A DNA stretch of 64,000 nt from Pleodorina starrii. Lineage: Eukaryota; Chlorophyta; Chlorophyceae; Chlamydomonadales; Volvocaceae. The notes under the pieces were generated by a model. That model was not told the origin of the DNA. It was given only the letters and a program-made list of their open reading frames with translations, and did not search any database. Of the stretch, positions 12,001-22,335 are shown piece after piece. Both the position numbers and the translations under genes were made by a program. The stretch lies in the NCBI GenBank assembly GCA_030267565.1, contig BRXU01000003.1, positions 1,286,001 to 1,350,000 on the forward strand. Direction: 5' to 3'. Every line of letters begins with the position of its first letter. The stretch's first letter is position 1.

Positions 12001-13640
12001 TTCCCTCCCGCGTCCGCCACGCACCCCGCAGGCGCTGTTCAAGCAGCTCTTCCGCTTCATCAACGCGAAGCTCTTCAACCAGCTCATGCTGCGGCGAGAG
12101 TGCTGCTCCTTCTCTAACGGCGAGTACGTCAAGACGGGACTGGAGCAGGTGGCGCACTGGATCAACGGGGCGGGGGCGGACTACATGGCCGACTCGTGGG
12201 AGGAACTCGAGTATCTGCGCCAGGTATGTAGGTAGGGGCGGGCGCATGGCTGGGGGAAGAGCCCAATGCATAATGAGGATTACACAGCTGATGATGACGT
12301 ATTGTTTTTGGTGTACTTGAAACCGTGCGATTGTTGATGATGTGCACCTTACTCTGTTGTGTAATTTGTGCAGGCGGTGACGTTCCTGGTAACCGCCAAC
12401 AAGCCCAAGAAGACCCTGGAGGAGATCACGTCGGACCTGTTCCCCGTCCTCTCAATTCAGCAGCTTTACCGCATCTCGACCATGTACAGGGACGACAAGT
12501 ACAACACGGAGACGGTGCGTTACCACAACCATCCGTCACGCGAAAGTGCTGCGCAGCCAGGCTCGCTCACGCTTGCCATAGGCACCTGAAACATGCCTGG
12601 ATTCAGCTGTTTCACAGTTGCCCCTTCATGCCAGAATGCCGCGTTTAGTTGTCGGATTGAAAACCCTGGGAGGTGCCTGAGAGTTAGGGCACTGACTTTG
12701 TGGCCGACAGGTTACCAGTTCGAACCTAGCCTTCGTAGAGGGCAGGGTGACCGATGGGGGCCCTGGTGTGGGAACGAACAGCAGGTGATCGCATGGCTCT
12801 TCAGCCATGTCCCTGTCCCCTGCACGCACTGGTAGAGCTCATCACGGTTGAATGTTCAACAATGTTGTGTCTGGCATATCTGGGAAGAATGCGCGCGGGT
12901 ACCCAGATGTGATCTGAGTGAGACGGAGCCCAGACACGGAGTGGATGGGTGGGAGAAGCAACCCATCTGAGTCAAAAAGGCGGTCACCGCGGTAGTGGGC
13001 TGTACCCGCCGAAGAGGCATCAGTCTGCTCCCTTATCACACGCCAGGGCTTACGGTCCAGCGTAAACTATCCTTTTCCGTTTCCGTTTCCTTTTCCTTGA
13101 CGCTTTGACTTTCTCTTTTGATATCCTGGCGTGTGTCTGCTCGCAGGTGTCGCTCGAGGTTCTGAGTCGCATGAAGCAGGCCATGGCGGACTCGAACAGC
13201 GCGGCCAGCTACTATTTCCTGCTGGACGACGACTCGAGCCTGCCCTTCCAGGCGGCGGAGTTGCTCGCAAACATGGACGACAAGGTGAAGAGGCGTGGGC
13301 GCGTACGTGGGCAGGGTTGCTTTGCGTCCCTGTTGCGTGGCTGTCGGGTCGTCATCAGCAGGTCGGTGTGTAGTTGACACTTCTTAGTAAGTGTAGTGAC
13401 AAGCGAGAGGCGAAGGAACATGTGTTTAATATTTCCAAACTGATTACCAAGCATGAAGCTTTATCGTGACCCGCATTGCTGTCACCCTCTCGCTCGTACT
13501 TCGTGGGCGCGTTTTGCACTGCGCAGGACCTGTACGGCGGCATTCCGGTGCCGGAGGTGCTGCAGTACGGCGACGGTGCGGCGTCGTTTGCGTTTTTAGA
13601 AAAGGAGCTGCGCTTCGCGGCACCGACGACGGCGCAGTAA
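1..13640 (+). CDS. Class XI-like myosin heavy chain, tail region (coiled coil plus DIL domain), 5' partial (copy A)
   Basis: Actin-motor heavy chain tail that would dimerise by coiled coil and bind cargo through a C-terminal globular DIL domain. Coiled-coil exons read by eye: 547-765, 1225-1272, 1633-2032 (interrupted), 2230-2448, 2908-2955, 3316-3510, 3708-3926, 4386-4433, 4794-5193 (interrupted), 5391-5609, 6213-6404, 6595-6810, 7254-7403, 7590-7805, 8262-8309, 8548-8737. DIL exons: about 9355-9600, 10257-10335, 10646-10895, 11203-11415, 11654-11772, 12032-12223, 12374-12514, 13147-13284, 13527-13640 (TAA). Phases agree from 9600 onward. The join 8737 to 9355 does not close in phase, so an exon or alternative site there is unresolved. 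Motifs matching plant myosin XI tails include [46 protein letters not shown] and [12 protein letters not shown] further fragment near 132-215 ([13 protein letters not shown]) may be an earlier exon. The motor and IQ region, if present, lies left of the window. Confidence 0.85.
1733..1926 (+). mobile_element. 194-bp retro-inserted element with ATT-repeat tail, unit 0
   Basis: Insertion inside a coiled-coil exon, flanked by an exact 11-bp direct repeat CACCGCCGATG (1722-1732 and 1927-1937) that is present once in unit 1. It ends in ACGCCAGGG-TTTTT-GCCCGGCGT, which can fold as a hairpin, followed by ATT repeats. Target duplication plus a simple-repeat tail point to target-primed insertion of a SINE-like or 5'-truncated LINE sequence. 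The 205 extra bases (element plus duplication) shift the host exon frame. Confidence 0.8.
4894..5087 (+). mobile_element. 194-bp retro-inserted element, unit 2 (duplicate of the 1733 copy)
   Basis: Same sequence, same position in the third exon of the module and same 11-bp flanks (4883-4893 and 5088-5098) as the copy at 1733-1926. Because unit 1 between them has the empty site, this copy arose by duplication of a block of modules rather than by a second insertion. Confidence 0.8.
6040..6094 (-). other. Micro-inversion replacing the 48-nt coiled-coil exon in unit 3
   Basis: These 55 bases are the reverse complement of intron sequence found forward at 1367-1422 in unit 0, with one base missing. 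In unit 0 the flanking junctions are about 315 bp apart (1200 to 1515). Unit 3 keeps only this inverted scrap, so the 48-nt exon and its splice sites are gone. Confidence 0.85.
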
Positions 13641-13930
13641 CGTACGGCAGTACAGCGTCTGCCTGACGGGGCAGTATCCAGCTGGCAGCAGCGCAGGTCT
13701 TTCACGCAATTCACCCACCCATGGGCGGCGCAGGGCCGGCAGCTTTACCGGGCGGTGCAGCAGCGTAGGCAAGGGCAGTGGCGGCACGCATGCATATGCC
13801 TGGCATCGGCCCTGAAGCTGTGATTGATGAGAGGCGTTCATTCGCTGCTTTATATGGACGGTGACGACGACAGAGGTAGACGTAACTTGTAGCTGTCGTG
13901 GCCTCGCGCTGTCATGCTGGCGCGAGCGTG
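9355..13930 (+). repeat. Left arm of a large imperfect palindrome (myosin tail, copy A side)
   Basis: Pairs in inverted orientation with about 15100-19188. From 9562 to 10906 corresponding positions sum to 28537 throughout (for example 9600 with 18937, and 10895 with 17642), so there is no net indel over about 1.3 kb of exons and introns. Further in, the sum drifts to 28547, 28599, 28555 and 28582, then jumps to 29025 because of a SINE in this arm. Homology continues past the stop codon to about 13930. Confidence 0.9.
12668..13110 (+). mobile_element. tRNA-derived SINE, copy 1 (in a myosin intron)
   Basis: The head resembles a tRNA gene with a pol III box-B-like GTTCGAACC and an upstream TTAGGGCACTGA stretch. 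The body is followed by a terminal CACGCCAGGG...CCAGCGTAA motif and a tail of TTTCC/TTTCCG repeats. It sits in the intron between exons 12374-12514 and 13147-13284. The equivalent intron of copy B (15879-16067) is about 440 bp shorter and lacks it, so B keeps the empty site. It matches a second copy at 21938-22335 in reverse orientation. The 5' limit is approximate. Confidence 0.8.
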
Positions 13931-15398
13931 CATAACTAGCTAGTGAAGGCGTGGCAGCCGGGTAGTCCTTTGGGCGGCAGGAGGAGCGCACATGCAACTG
14001 CAGCAGCTGGCGCCTTCTCGTCGGAATACGTGGTGCAGCCGTCGGCAAGGGAGCTGTCATGCTGAGACCGGTAGTTATAAACAGACATGGGAGAGGGGAT
14101 GGTGCACGACCTCGAGACATGGCGCAAGGGGGCAGCGGGGCACACTGTGCGGGCTGGGGCAAGCAGGGGGCAGATGAAGAGATATTTAGGACGATCAATA
14201 CCGTATACGTACATATGAATTGTCGAGTGTCGCTGCCGTCATATTTGACTGAAGGCGGGGCCGAGAACCCGGGTAGGTGGGTGGGCCGCAACTGCGGTAT
14301 GACTGGTGGACGGCGGTAATACATGACCCGGTTTGATTTAGGAGAGCACTGCCGTACTCTTGTGTGAGCAATCAGCAGCGTGGAGGACGGAGGAACCTGG
14401 TCTTACTTACGGGACCAAAGATGCCCAAGACTCTAGGGAGGTGGTGGTGGTGTGTGGGTGTGGGGCTGAGTGACGGGGTTGCTGTGTGACAAAACTGCTG
14501 ACATGCCGTCAAAATGCACGTGTGTATGTTTCCCGTCCGAAGTATGTTTGCGTCAGGACGAGGTTCTCGGTGTGTCCAATCCTCGCGCTCAGAGCTTCGT
14601 GACGACAACGGACCATGATAGCAGACCCCACGACGGAACATCAATGGAGCAAACGCGAAGGCGTACGTCGTCTTGACGTGGGACACACATGTTTAGGGGT
14701 TTCCCACCGCGGTCCTTTCTCTCTTTCTTTCTTCGTTCCTGCGCTTCGTCTTCGAATTCTTGTAATCGCATGCCTTGCATGCATGTGCTGTATGTCTCCA
14801 AGCACACGCCAGCCCTATGGGTCCCTACCAGAGGCGGTCGGCACGAGTGCGTGGCCTCACTCGTGTGTGTATTATGTGCACATGCCCTAGGACTCAAATG
14901 AAGGCGTGGCCGTGCCTCATCAGCCATCGTGGGGGCTCGATAGCGACTGTTTGCCATCACCGGTGCTACAACACCACGACATTTGCGTGCGTCCCTGCTA
15001 GCCGCTCTGTCTGAAGGCACGGGCAGCACGCAGTTTTCGATGTCGGACGCATTAGGACGCCAGCTGCCACGCCACCACTACGTACTTCGGCGCGGCACCG
15101 GCACCAGCACCGGCGTGATTGCGCGAAGCCACGATCGCCATCATTTTACGTCTAGCTCTGTCTCCACCGCTTGTATCTGAAGAAGCGAGTGAAGCAGTGA
15201 ATGAACGCTGCTACTAAATAAGCCACAGCTCCAGGGCCGATGCCAGGCATACGTATGCGTGCCGCCACTGCATGCCCTTCCCTACATACGATGGTGCACC
15301 GCCGCCAACTATAGCTGCCGGCCCTGCGCCTCCGTCCACAGGGATGGATGGATTGCAAGACCTGCGCTGCCAGCTGGATGACGCTCTACTGCCGTACG
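13641..15398. other. Spacer between the convergent myosin tail copies
   Basis: No gene recognised. The outer parts, to about 13930 on the left and from about 15100 on the right, are inverted homologous 3' untranslated sequence of the two copies. The middle, roughly 1.2 kb, is unique and holds no convincing ORF. The two genes converge here, so their transcripts would be complementary if they run through. Confidence 0.6.
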
Positions 15399-18300
15399 TT
15401 ACTGCGCCGTCGTCGTCGGCGGTGCCTCGAAGTGCAGCTCCTTTTCCAGAAACGCAAACGACGCCTCACCGTCGCCGTCCTGCAGCACCTCCGGCATCGG
15501 AATGCCGTTGTACAGGTCCTGCACAGCACGGGATGCAGTAGGTCATCGATAAAGGAAGGTGTGGCGACAGCAGCACAAATTACGAAGCATCATGGTTCGC
15601 TCGGTAATCGATTTGAAAAAGTCAAACATTTGAACTCCGCTGGGAATGAAGCGCCACCTATCAGCGCACGGCCATGTACGGCCGCAAAATAAACCCTGCC
15701 CATATATATAGCCATACGCGCCCACGCCCGCGTTCACCTCGTCGTCCATGTTTTCGAGCAACTCCGCCGCCTGGAAGGGCAGGCTCGAATCGTCGTCCAA
15801 CAGGAACGAGTGGCTGGCCGCGCTGTTCGAGTCCACCATGGCCTGCTGCTTCATGCGGTTCAGAACCTCGGCTGACACCTGCGGGCAGCAGACACGCGCC
15901 AGGAAAGCAAAAGAGAGTCCCAAAGCGTCAAACATGTCACCCTCGCTGGCATTAATCATGGGCAATCCTGAAACAGCTGAATGCAGGCATGTTTCGATTC
16001 AGGCGCCTATGGCAAGCGTGAGCCTGGCTGCGCGTGAACGACGGATGGGTGTGGTATTGTAACGCACCGTCTCCGTGTTGTGCTTGTCGTCCCAGTACAT
16101 GGTCGAGATGCGGTAAAGCTGCTGGTATGAGAGGTCGAGGCACAGGTCCGATGTCATCTCCTCCAGGCTCTTCTTGGGCTTGTTGGCAGTTTCCAGGAAG
16201 GTTACCGCCTGCACAAAAGACACAACAGAGTACGGTGTACTTCATCTACAAGTGTACGGTTTGTTCACTAAAAAGTACGTCATCAGCATTGGGCCATTCC
16301 CCCATGCGCCCGCCCCCACCTATCTACGTACCTGGCGCAGGTGCTTGAGTTCCTCCCACGAGTCGGCCATGTAGTCCGCCCCCGCCCCGTTGATCCAGTG
16401 CGCCACCTGCTCCAGTCCCGTCTTGACGTACTCTCCGTTGGAGAAGGAGCAGCACTCTCGCCACAGCAGCAGATCGTTGAAGAGCTTCACGTTGATGAAG
16501 CGGAAGAGCTGCTTGAACAGCGCCTGCCATGCGGGGTGCGTGGCCGAAAAGGAGGGGACGGAGAAGGGACGACATCCATAACAGCCGTGCATGTAACCAG
16601 CAGTCAAAGCTCAGCAGGCGCACGCACTTCCACCGGGTGAAAGAACTTCAACATTGTCATCATCAACGGCAAGTGCCGGAGAACAGACGACGAGTCAGCC
16701 TTAATAAACGGTGAGCTGTGCGCACATGCTGCGAGCACGGGTCGGCAAGCACAGCAGAGGGCTACCTAGCTCCATCTATCGTGCCTCGCTCACACCCCAT
16801 ACATGGCTCTGCTGGCTCACGCTTACCTGCACCAGCACCTTGGGCACGTTGTTTGCCTTGACCACGGCCAGCAACGTGTCCAGCACGTGCAGGATGTCCG
16901 TCCACGACTTGTGCGAGGCGGCCTGCTGGGCCGCACCGGCGGCTCCTGCATGTAGCCAAGCACGCCAACAGCAGGTAAGCCATCGTACTTGCACGGCCGT
17001 TTTACGTGCCCTTGCACAACTGTCGCCACGCAATGTTTATTACAATACAAGCACGGTACTGCAGGGTCTCGACGTATCTGTTGTGCCGTCCTCTAGCTAG
17101 TGGCATAGTGGCCGCAAGGGCAGCAGCGCACCTGCGGCCTTGTCGCCGCCAGCGGGCGCCGCGGCGCCTGGGCGGGCCGCCGTGCGCCCGGACGCCTTGG
17201 GCGTGTGGATGCAGTTGTCGAGCATGGGCGAAATCTCCTTCCGGACGTTGTCGCGGATCATGGGAAAGATCCTTTGCACGAACGCGTCTAGCTGCTGCTT
17301 GAACAGCAGGGCGGGGAACTTGGCCTCCACCTGCTTGAAACCGCCTGGATGGACATATCGAAAGCAAAGCCTCAGGGATGCGATTAACGCGACTGACCGA
17401 GGGTTGCCACATAATCATAATATGGCAGGGCAGGGAGTCAAGCTGACGGACTGGGCGGCACCTGGGCCCGGTGCCAGGCGCGCGCCGGGGCAGAGCTGTC
17501 ATGCCCACTACCAACAAGTCCGCGACGGCACCAACCTGCCTGCCGCCCTCAGCTCTGACCTCATCCCACCTCCAACGACGGCAACTGCAGCAGGTGCTCA
17601 TCCCACGACGATAAAGAAACAGCGGCCCGCTCATCGCTCACCTACGCCGCCGCCGTGTATGGACGCCTCCGTGTGCGACAACGAGCCCGGCGACGCACCG
17701 CTGCGGCTGCCGAACATGGCGCCCAGCACGGACCGCGTTGCGGCGCTCACCCCGGCCGCCGTGACGCCGCCCCGCGCCTTGTTCATGCTGCCCGACGCAG
17801 GCTTACCGTTCTTATTAAGCATGTGCAACAGCGTGACCGTGTTCGAGAGCCAGTAGGAGAGGCAGTTGTTGTCCTCTTGGCCCCGCTCCACCTGCGGGTC
17901 CACGGGGCACGAAGAGGCCATTAACAGCGGCATGCATGCCTGACATTCGGATGAATTCCGAGTTGACATTCCAGGGAGCCTCTGAACAATAGGCCCGCCG
18001 AGAAAGGACAACTCATTCACTGGAGGTGATGAGACCCGATATATTACCACACCACCATAAATTCTCTCAAGATGCGAGGCTGTCCGTCGTCACGTGGCGT
18101 CACGTGCATAATGCACAAAATGCATTCTGTAACCTATGCCCCCGGAATATCGGAGCGATACCTCCGCGCGGTCATCGACGGGCAGGCGCCAATCAACGCA
18201 CCTGCTGTTCAATGACCGACACGATGCGGTCGAAGATGGCGGTGCTGCCGGACTGGAAGGCGCGCGAGTGGAGGCAGTACCTGCATGCGGAACAGGGCGC

Positions 18301-19188
18301 ATGAGGGCATGGAGGGCCGGCCTTGGCTGTTGAGGCAACGCCATAGTTTCCGCGGCAGTGCACCTACAAGCTGGCCGGCTGGCTCTCCTCCCCGAACGAG
18401 GGTCCGGAGCCCACTGTTGACACAACGCCTCTCGTGAGGTTTGCTTCTCGTTTAGCACGGCCTGCAGCCTTCTGCGTCGCAGGGTGACTTAGTCAGGGGC
18501 CGTGAGGGAACCCCGGCTTGCGTGAGAGAGGGAGTGAGGCGGGTGCGGCGGAACAGAGACGGAGACATACAGACGTAGCCGCGCGCCCGCCCCTGCGCTG
18601 TGTTTCAGCCCGGTCAGGGCACCTGGTGCTCTTCCATCCGTTCTCCGGGCGAGTCCCCGGTGCTCGTCCATCCGTTCTCCAGGCGAGTCGCCCACAGCGT
18701 AACACCCCGCCAACATAACAGCAACAGCTGCGTTCCCTTGGTCGCATCGTTCTCAAAAGGAAATGCCGCGATATCCGTCCGGGACATGTCGACATGCAGA
18801 TCTGGAAGGGCTTTTCCCCGCCAACGATGCAAACATATGCATTGGATCCAAATTTAACAACACGACAGTGAGCAGGAACAGAACCGCAAGGAGCGCTAAA
18901 GCCCTCGCCTTAGCGCCCGCAGCTTCCATTGCTCACCTGAAGATGACGATCGCAGCGACTGGCCGGCCCTTGTAGAACCCCATCCCCAACGGCCCCGCCC
19001 CGTCCTGCTGCGGCCCACTGCTGGAGGTTGGCAGCGTCGCCGCGAGCGCGGTCAGCAAGCGGTCCTCCTCCGCCTTGCTCTTCTCTAACATCATCGCCAG
19101 CTCCTCAAAGAAGCGTTCGCTCCGGCGTTGCGCCCCGCTCTCCGGGCCCGCACCCGCGCTTCTCGGCCATCTGCTGAGGCTGGGCCGC
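15100..19188 (-). repeat. Right arm of the myosin tail palindrome (copy B side)
   Basis: Reverse-complement counterpart of about 9355-13930. The segment 17631-18975 is collinear without gaps with 9562-10906, including introns, while the flanking exons of the two copies differ clearly: the exon just upstream reads RRSERFFEELAMMLEKSKA here and [17 protein letters not shown] in copy A. Confidence 0.9.
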
Positions 19189-20810
19189 CTGGGTGGGTGG
19201 GGGTGGGAGAGCAGGGTAAGCGAGAGCCGCAGCGCATTGTGGTATCTGATGAAGCACAGCTTAAGCAGCAACCCGAGCGGTGGATGGGCAGAACGGTGTA
19301 AACCGGGGCAAAGGGTCTGTTGGCACGTCTACGGTATGTGGTCGCCAGGTGCGTGACCGGGGGCAGGCATCACGTCTAAGATGTCTGTAACTTGAAGAAC
19401 GTTTCAGCAACGTTGCCACAACAACGCCTACGAAGCCACTATTCCAGGCCCGTGCATGATGAGCCCAACAGGCACCCACCGCCTATCGTCTTCGCCAACC
19501 GTAATCCCCGCTCGCGGCAGCGTCCGCATTGGTGTCCCCTCTTTTGTGGAGTTGCGAGCGTACCCTGCACCAGTCCACACGGGTGCGGAGCAAAGCTCTC
19601 ATGCATGGACAAGTTGGTGCCCTGCAACGACCCTGCCATCCCGTTTTGAGACCCTGCCAGCTAGCCAAGCCCGTCTTGTAAACGGAAAAGCAGTGAATTG
19701 CAGAGCAAGAACCTGCTGGTACGTGGCGGGTTTCCGGTCAAGGTTACAACGCGGCCGAAGTGCAGCAGCAACGATGGGGTTGACGGGCGCGCAGACTCAT
19801 CCTGCGCACCCACCTGGCGCGGAGGCTTGGCGCTTCTCCAACACGTCCTGCGTCCTGGTGTTTGCTGCCGGCGCGGCGGGCCTACGCGAGGCGGCGGCGT
19901 TGGCGACGCCGGCCGGTCCGGCGGCAGACTGCACGACTCGCACGGCGGCCGCAGCTGCCTTCGCCGCCGCCAGCTCCCTGTCCTTGACCTGCATTCAAGA
20001 AAAAGCCACGACGTTCTTTGCTGCCAGCCGACCCAAACCCGGCTCCCAGCAAGGAAGCAGCAACTCGGCATGAATAATGTTCTGCCAGAGTAGGCAACCC
20101 TGCTAACCTGCAAGGACTCGGACAGCTTGCTGTTCTCGTTTTCCAACTCCAGCACCTGCAGTGGAAAGCGCCGGGGCGACGGAAATCACGTCAAGCGAAG
20201 GTTGCCGTTCACCGCACGCAAGGTAAGACCCCGCGGCAGCTGCACAGCTCGTCTCGCCGAGCGCAGACCCTGCCTCAAAGCTGTAAGTCTAGCACCCCTG
20301 TTCGGTGGAGTCCAGCTCACATTGGATAGTTCGGCGAATGACTTCTCCGACAAAGCGCCTATCGCTACCGTCCAGTTATGTATACCGCGCGCGCCCTCGC
20401 TCCCCGCGGCTATCAACGTCATTGCGCTGCCAGGAGCACGGGCCCTCGCTTCAGCTGCTGGCCCTGCCCAGTGTGAGCAGTAGTCCCACCATGACCAGGG
20501 CTCCGCAGAACCCCAATTCCGCGCTCCAGTACGCCTGGGCATGGCCCCACCGCCGCTACTGGTCAAGCCCTGCCGCCAGGCCCCCACGCACCCGCCCGCG
20601 GGCCTCGTCTCGCTGCGCGCAGGTGTTCTGCAGCCGCGTGATGAGGTCCGTTTTTATCTCGCGGAACTCCTTGTCGGTCTGGCTGCGCTCGCTCCTGAGC
20701 TGGTCGATGTAGACCTGCGCCTTCCTGAGCGCAGTGGCCATCTCGGCGGCCTTGCGGTTGGCCTGACCCTCCCCGCCGGGCACCAGTCGCTCCCTCAGGA
20801 TGGCGTTCTT
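15399..20810 (-). CDS. Class XI-like myosin tail, inverted copy B; no motor domain seen
   Basis: DIL-domain tail matching copy A. Exons on the minus strand, 5' to 3': 20592-20810, 20108-20155, 19814-19988, 18937-about 19188, 18202-18280, 17642-17891, 17132-17344, 16827-16945, 16332-16523, 16068-16208, 15738-15878, 15399-15518 (TAA). It keeps [44 protein letters not shown] and [11 protein letters not shown]. It has a single coiled-coil module against six in copy A. Upstream, about 21000-21120 resembles the [10 protein letters not shown] region of copy A but has an extra 4 bases that break the frame. No IQ motif or motor sequence follows before the SINE at 22.3 kb. This is either a headless tail gene or a duplicated fragment. 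All DIL exons remain open with consensus splice sites. The phase join 19814 to 19188 is unresolved, as in copy A. Confidence 0.8.
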
Positions 20811-21750
20811 CTGTGCGTGGGGACCCGCATGAGCCGGGGCCGGGGGGTATTCCAATTTGGGTACCCCCGGCGCAAACCACAGCTGACACTGCTGCGGCCG
20901 AAACCCAAACCACGCGAAGCGGGCCCAAACGACCCGCGGGAAGCGCGCGGGCCCGACTCGTGACCAGAGACCCTGATCCATCGCACCTGGTCCATGGCCT
21001 CCTCGCTCCCCCTTCGGCAGCGCGCGAGTCGTTGACCTCTTGATGGGTCCGTCAGGTTGGTCCCCTCCAGCAGCTCCACCCACAGCAGCACTTCCTGAGG
21101 ATCAACGGCCGCCACGGACAGAGGGGTGGCGGGGTGGCGGGGTGGCGGGGCCAATCCAGTTGAGGACGCAGAGGAGAGGCGCTGAGGTACCAGAAAGCAG
21201 CGAGTAGGGCCACAAGTCAGCGAAGATTTTGCAGGCATGTAGCCGTGCGTTTGAAGGGGGCCCCCTACAGCTAGAACAGGACCTGAACAGCTAGAACAGG
21301 CCGTGGCCTCGGCGCCACAGACACCCTCATCAAGGCGCCCGACCATGTGAGCCGCTATCCATACATGGAGGCCTCGCACTAAAGCACTAAAGCACCGATA
21401 ATGATGTGGATAACGGTCAATCGACTCGTGCAGTCTTAGCATGCATGGTATCAGGTAATGAGCGTCACATGCAGTAGCCACGTCCCCATACATATACACG
21501 CACCGCCGAAAGCAGGGTATGCATCCTGGCTACCTACCTACCGTGCGGCGGTGTCCCCGGCAGCCTGCACTCGGCCCCAGCAGCGCTAGCCTCAGCGGCA
21601 GCGGCACAACTAACACTCCGCCGCCCAAGCCAACAACCGCCCAAGCCGCGCGTTCTGCTCCCCATCACCGCTCCGCCCTAGCTCATCACGCAGGCGACGA
21701 CCCGAGTCGGGCAACCTGTTGACCATCCACCAGGCTAAACGAGACCCATC
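20811..21750. other. Upstream remnant of copy B, otherwise no gene
   Basis: About 20811-21120 is inverted homology to positions 130-540 of copy A, including a decayed coiled-coil-like exon. At 21120-21152 GGGGTGGC is repeated. I see no convincing coding sequence between 21150 and 21750. Confidence 0.5.
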
Positions 21751-21751
21751 C

Positions 21752-21934
<183 letters not shown>

Positions 21935-21937
21935 ATT

Positions 21938-22335
21938 ACGCTGGACCGTTAGCCCTTGCGTGGGTTAAGGGAACAGACTGATGCCTCATCGGCGGGTACA
22001 GCCCATTACCGCGGTGACCGCCTTTTTGACTAAGATGGGTTGCTTCTCCCACCCACTCAGTGTCTGGACTCCGTCTCACTCAGATCACATCTGGGTACCC
22101 GCACGCATTCTTCCCAGATATGCCAGACACATCATCGTTGAACATTCAACCGTGATGAATTCTACCAGTGCAGGGGACAGGGACATGGCTAAAGAGCCAT
22201 GCGATCACCTGTTATTCGTTCCCACACCAGGGCCCCCATCGGTCACCCAGCCCTCTGCGAAGGCCGGGGTCGAACTGGTGACCTCTCGGTCACCAATTCA
22301 GTGCCCTAACTCTCAGGCACTTCCTATCCAGACCC
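21938..22335 (-). mobile_element. tRNA-derived SINE, copy 2
   Basis: Reverse-strand homologue of the element at 12668-13110. It shares the tRNA-like head (TTAGGGCACTGA and box-B-like GTTCGACCCC), the body, and the 3' end CACGCAAGGGC...GTCCAGCGTAA, and then runs into the CTTT repeat. It differs from copy 1 by scattered substitutions and small indels, so the two are separate insertions of one family. Confidence 0.85.

Noticed and set aside
12700..12760. A tRNA gene in the SINE heads (also at about 22270)
   Set aside because: Box-B-like sequence is present but no acceptor stem closes. These are tRNA-derived SINE heads.
14982..15180. Small ORFs in the palindrome spacer
   Set aside because: Short, without motifs, and partly inverted 3' untranslated sequence.
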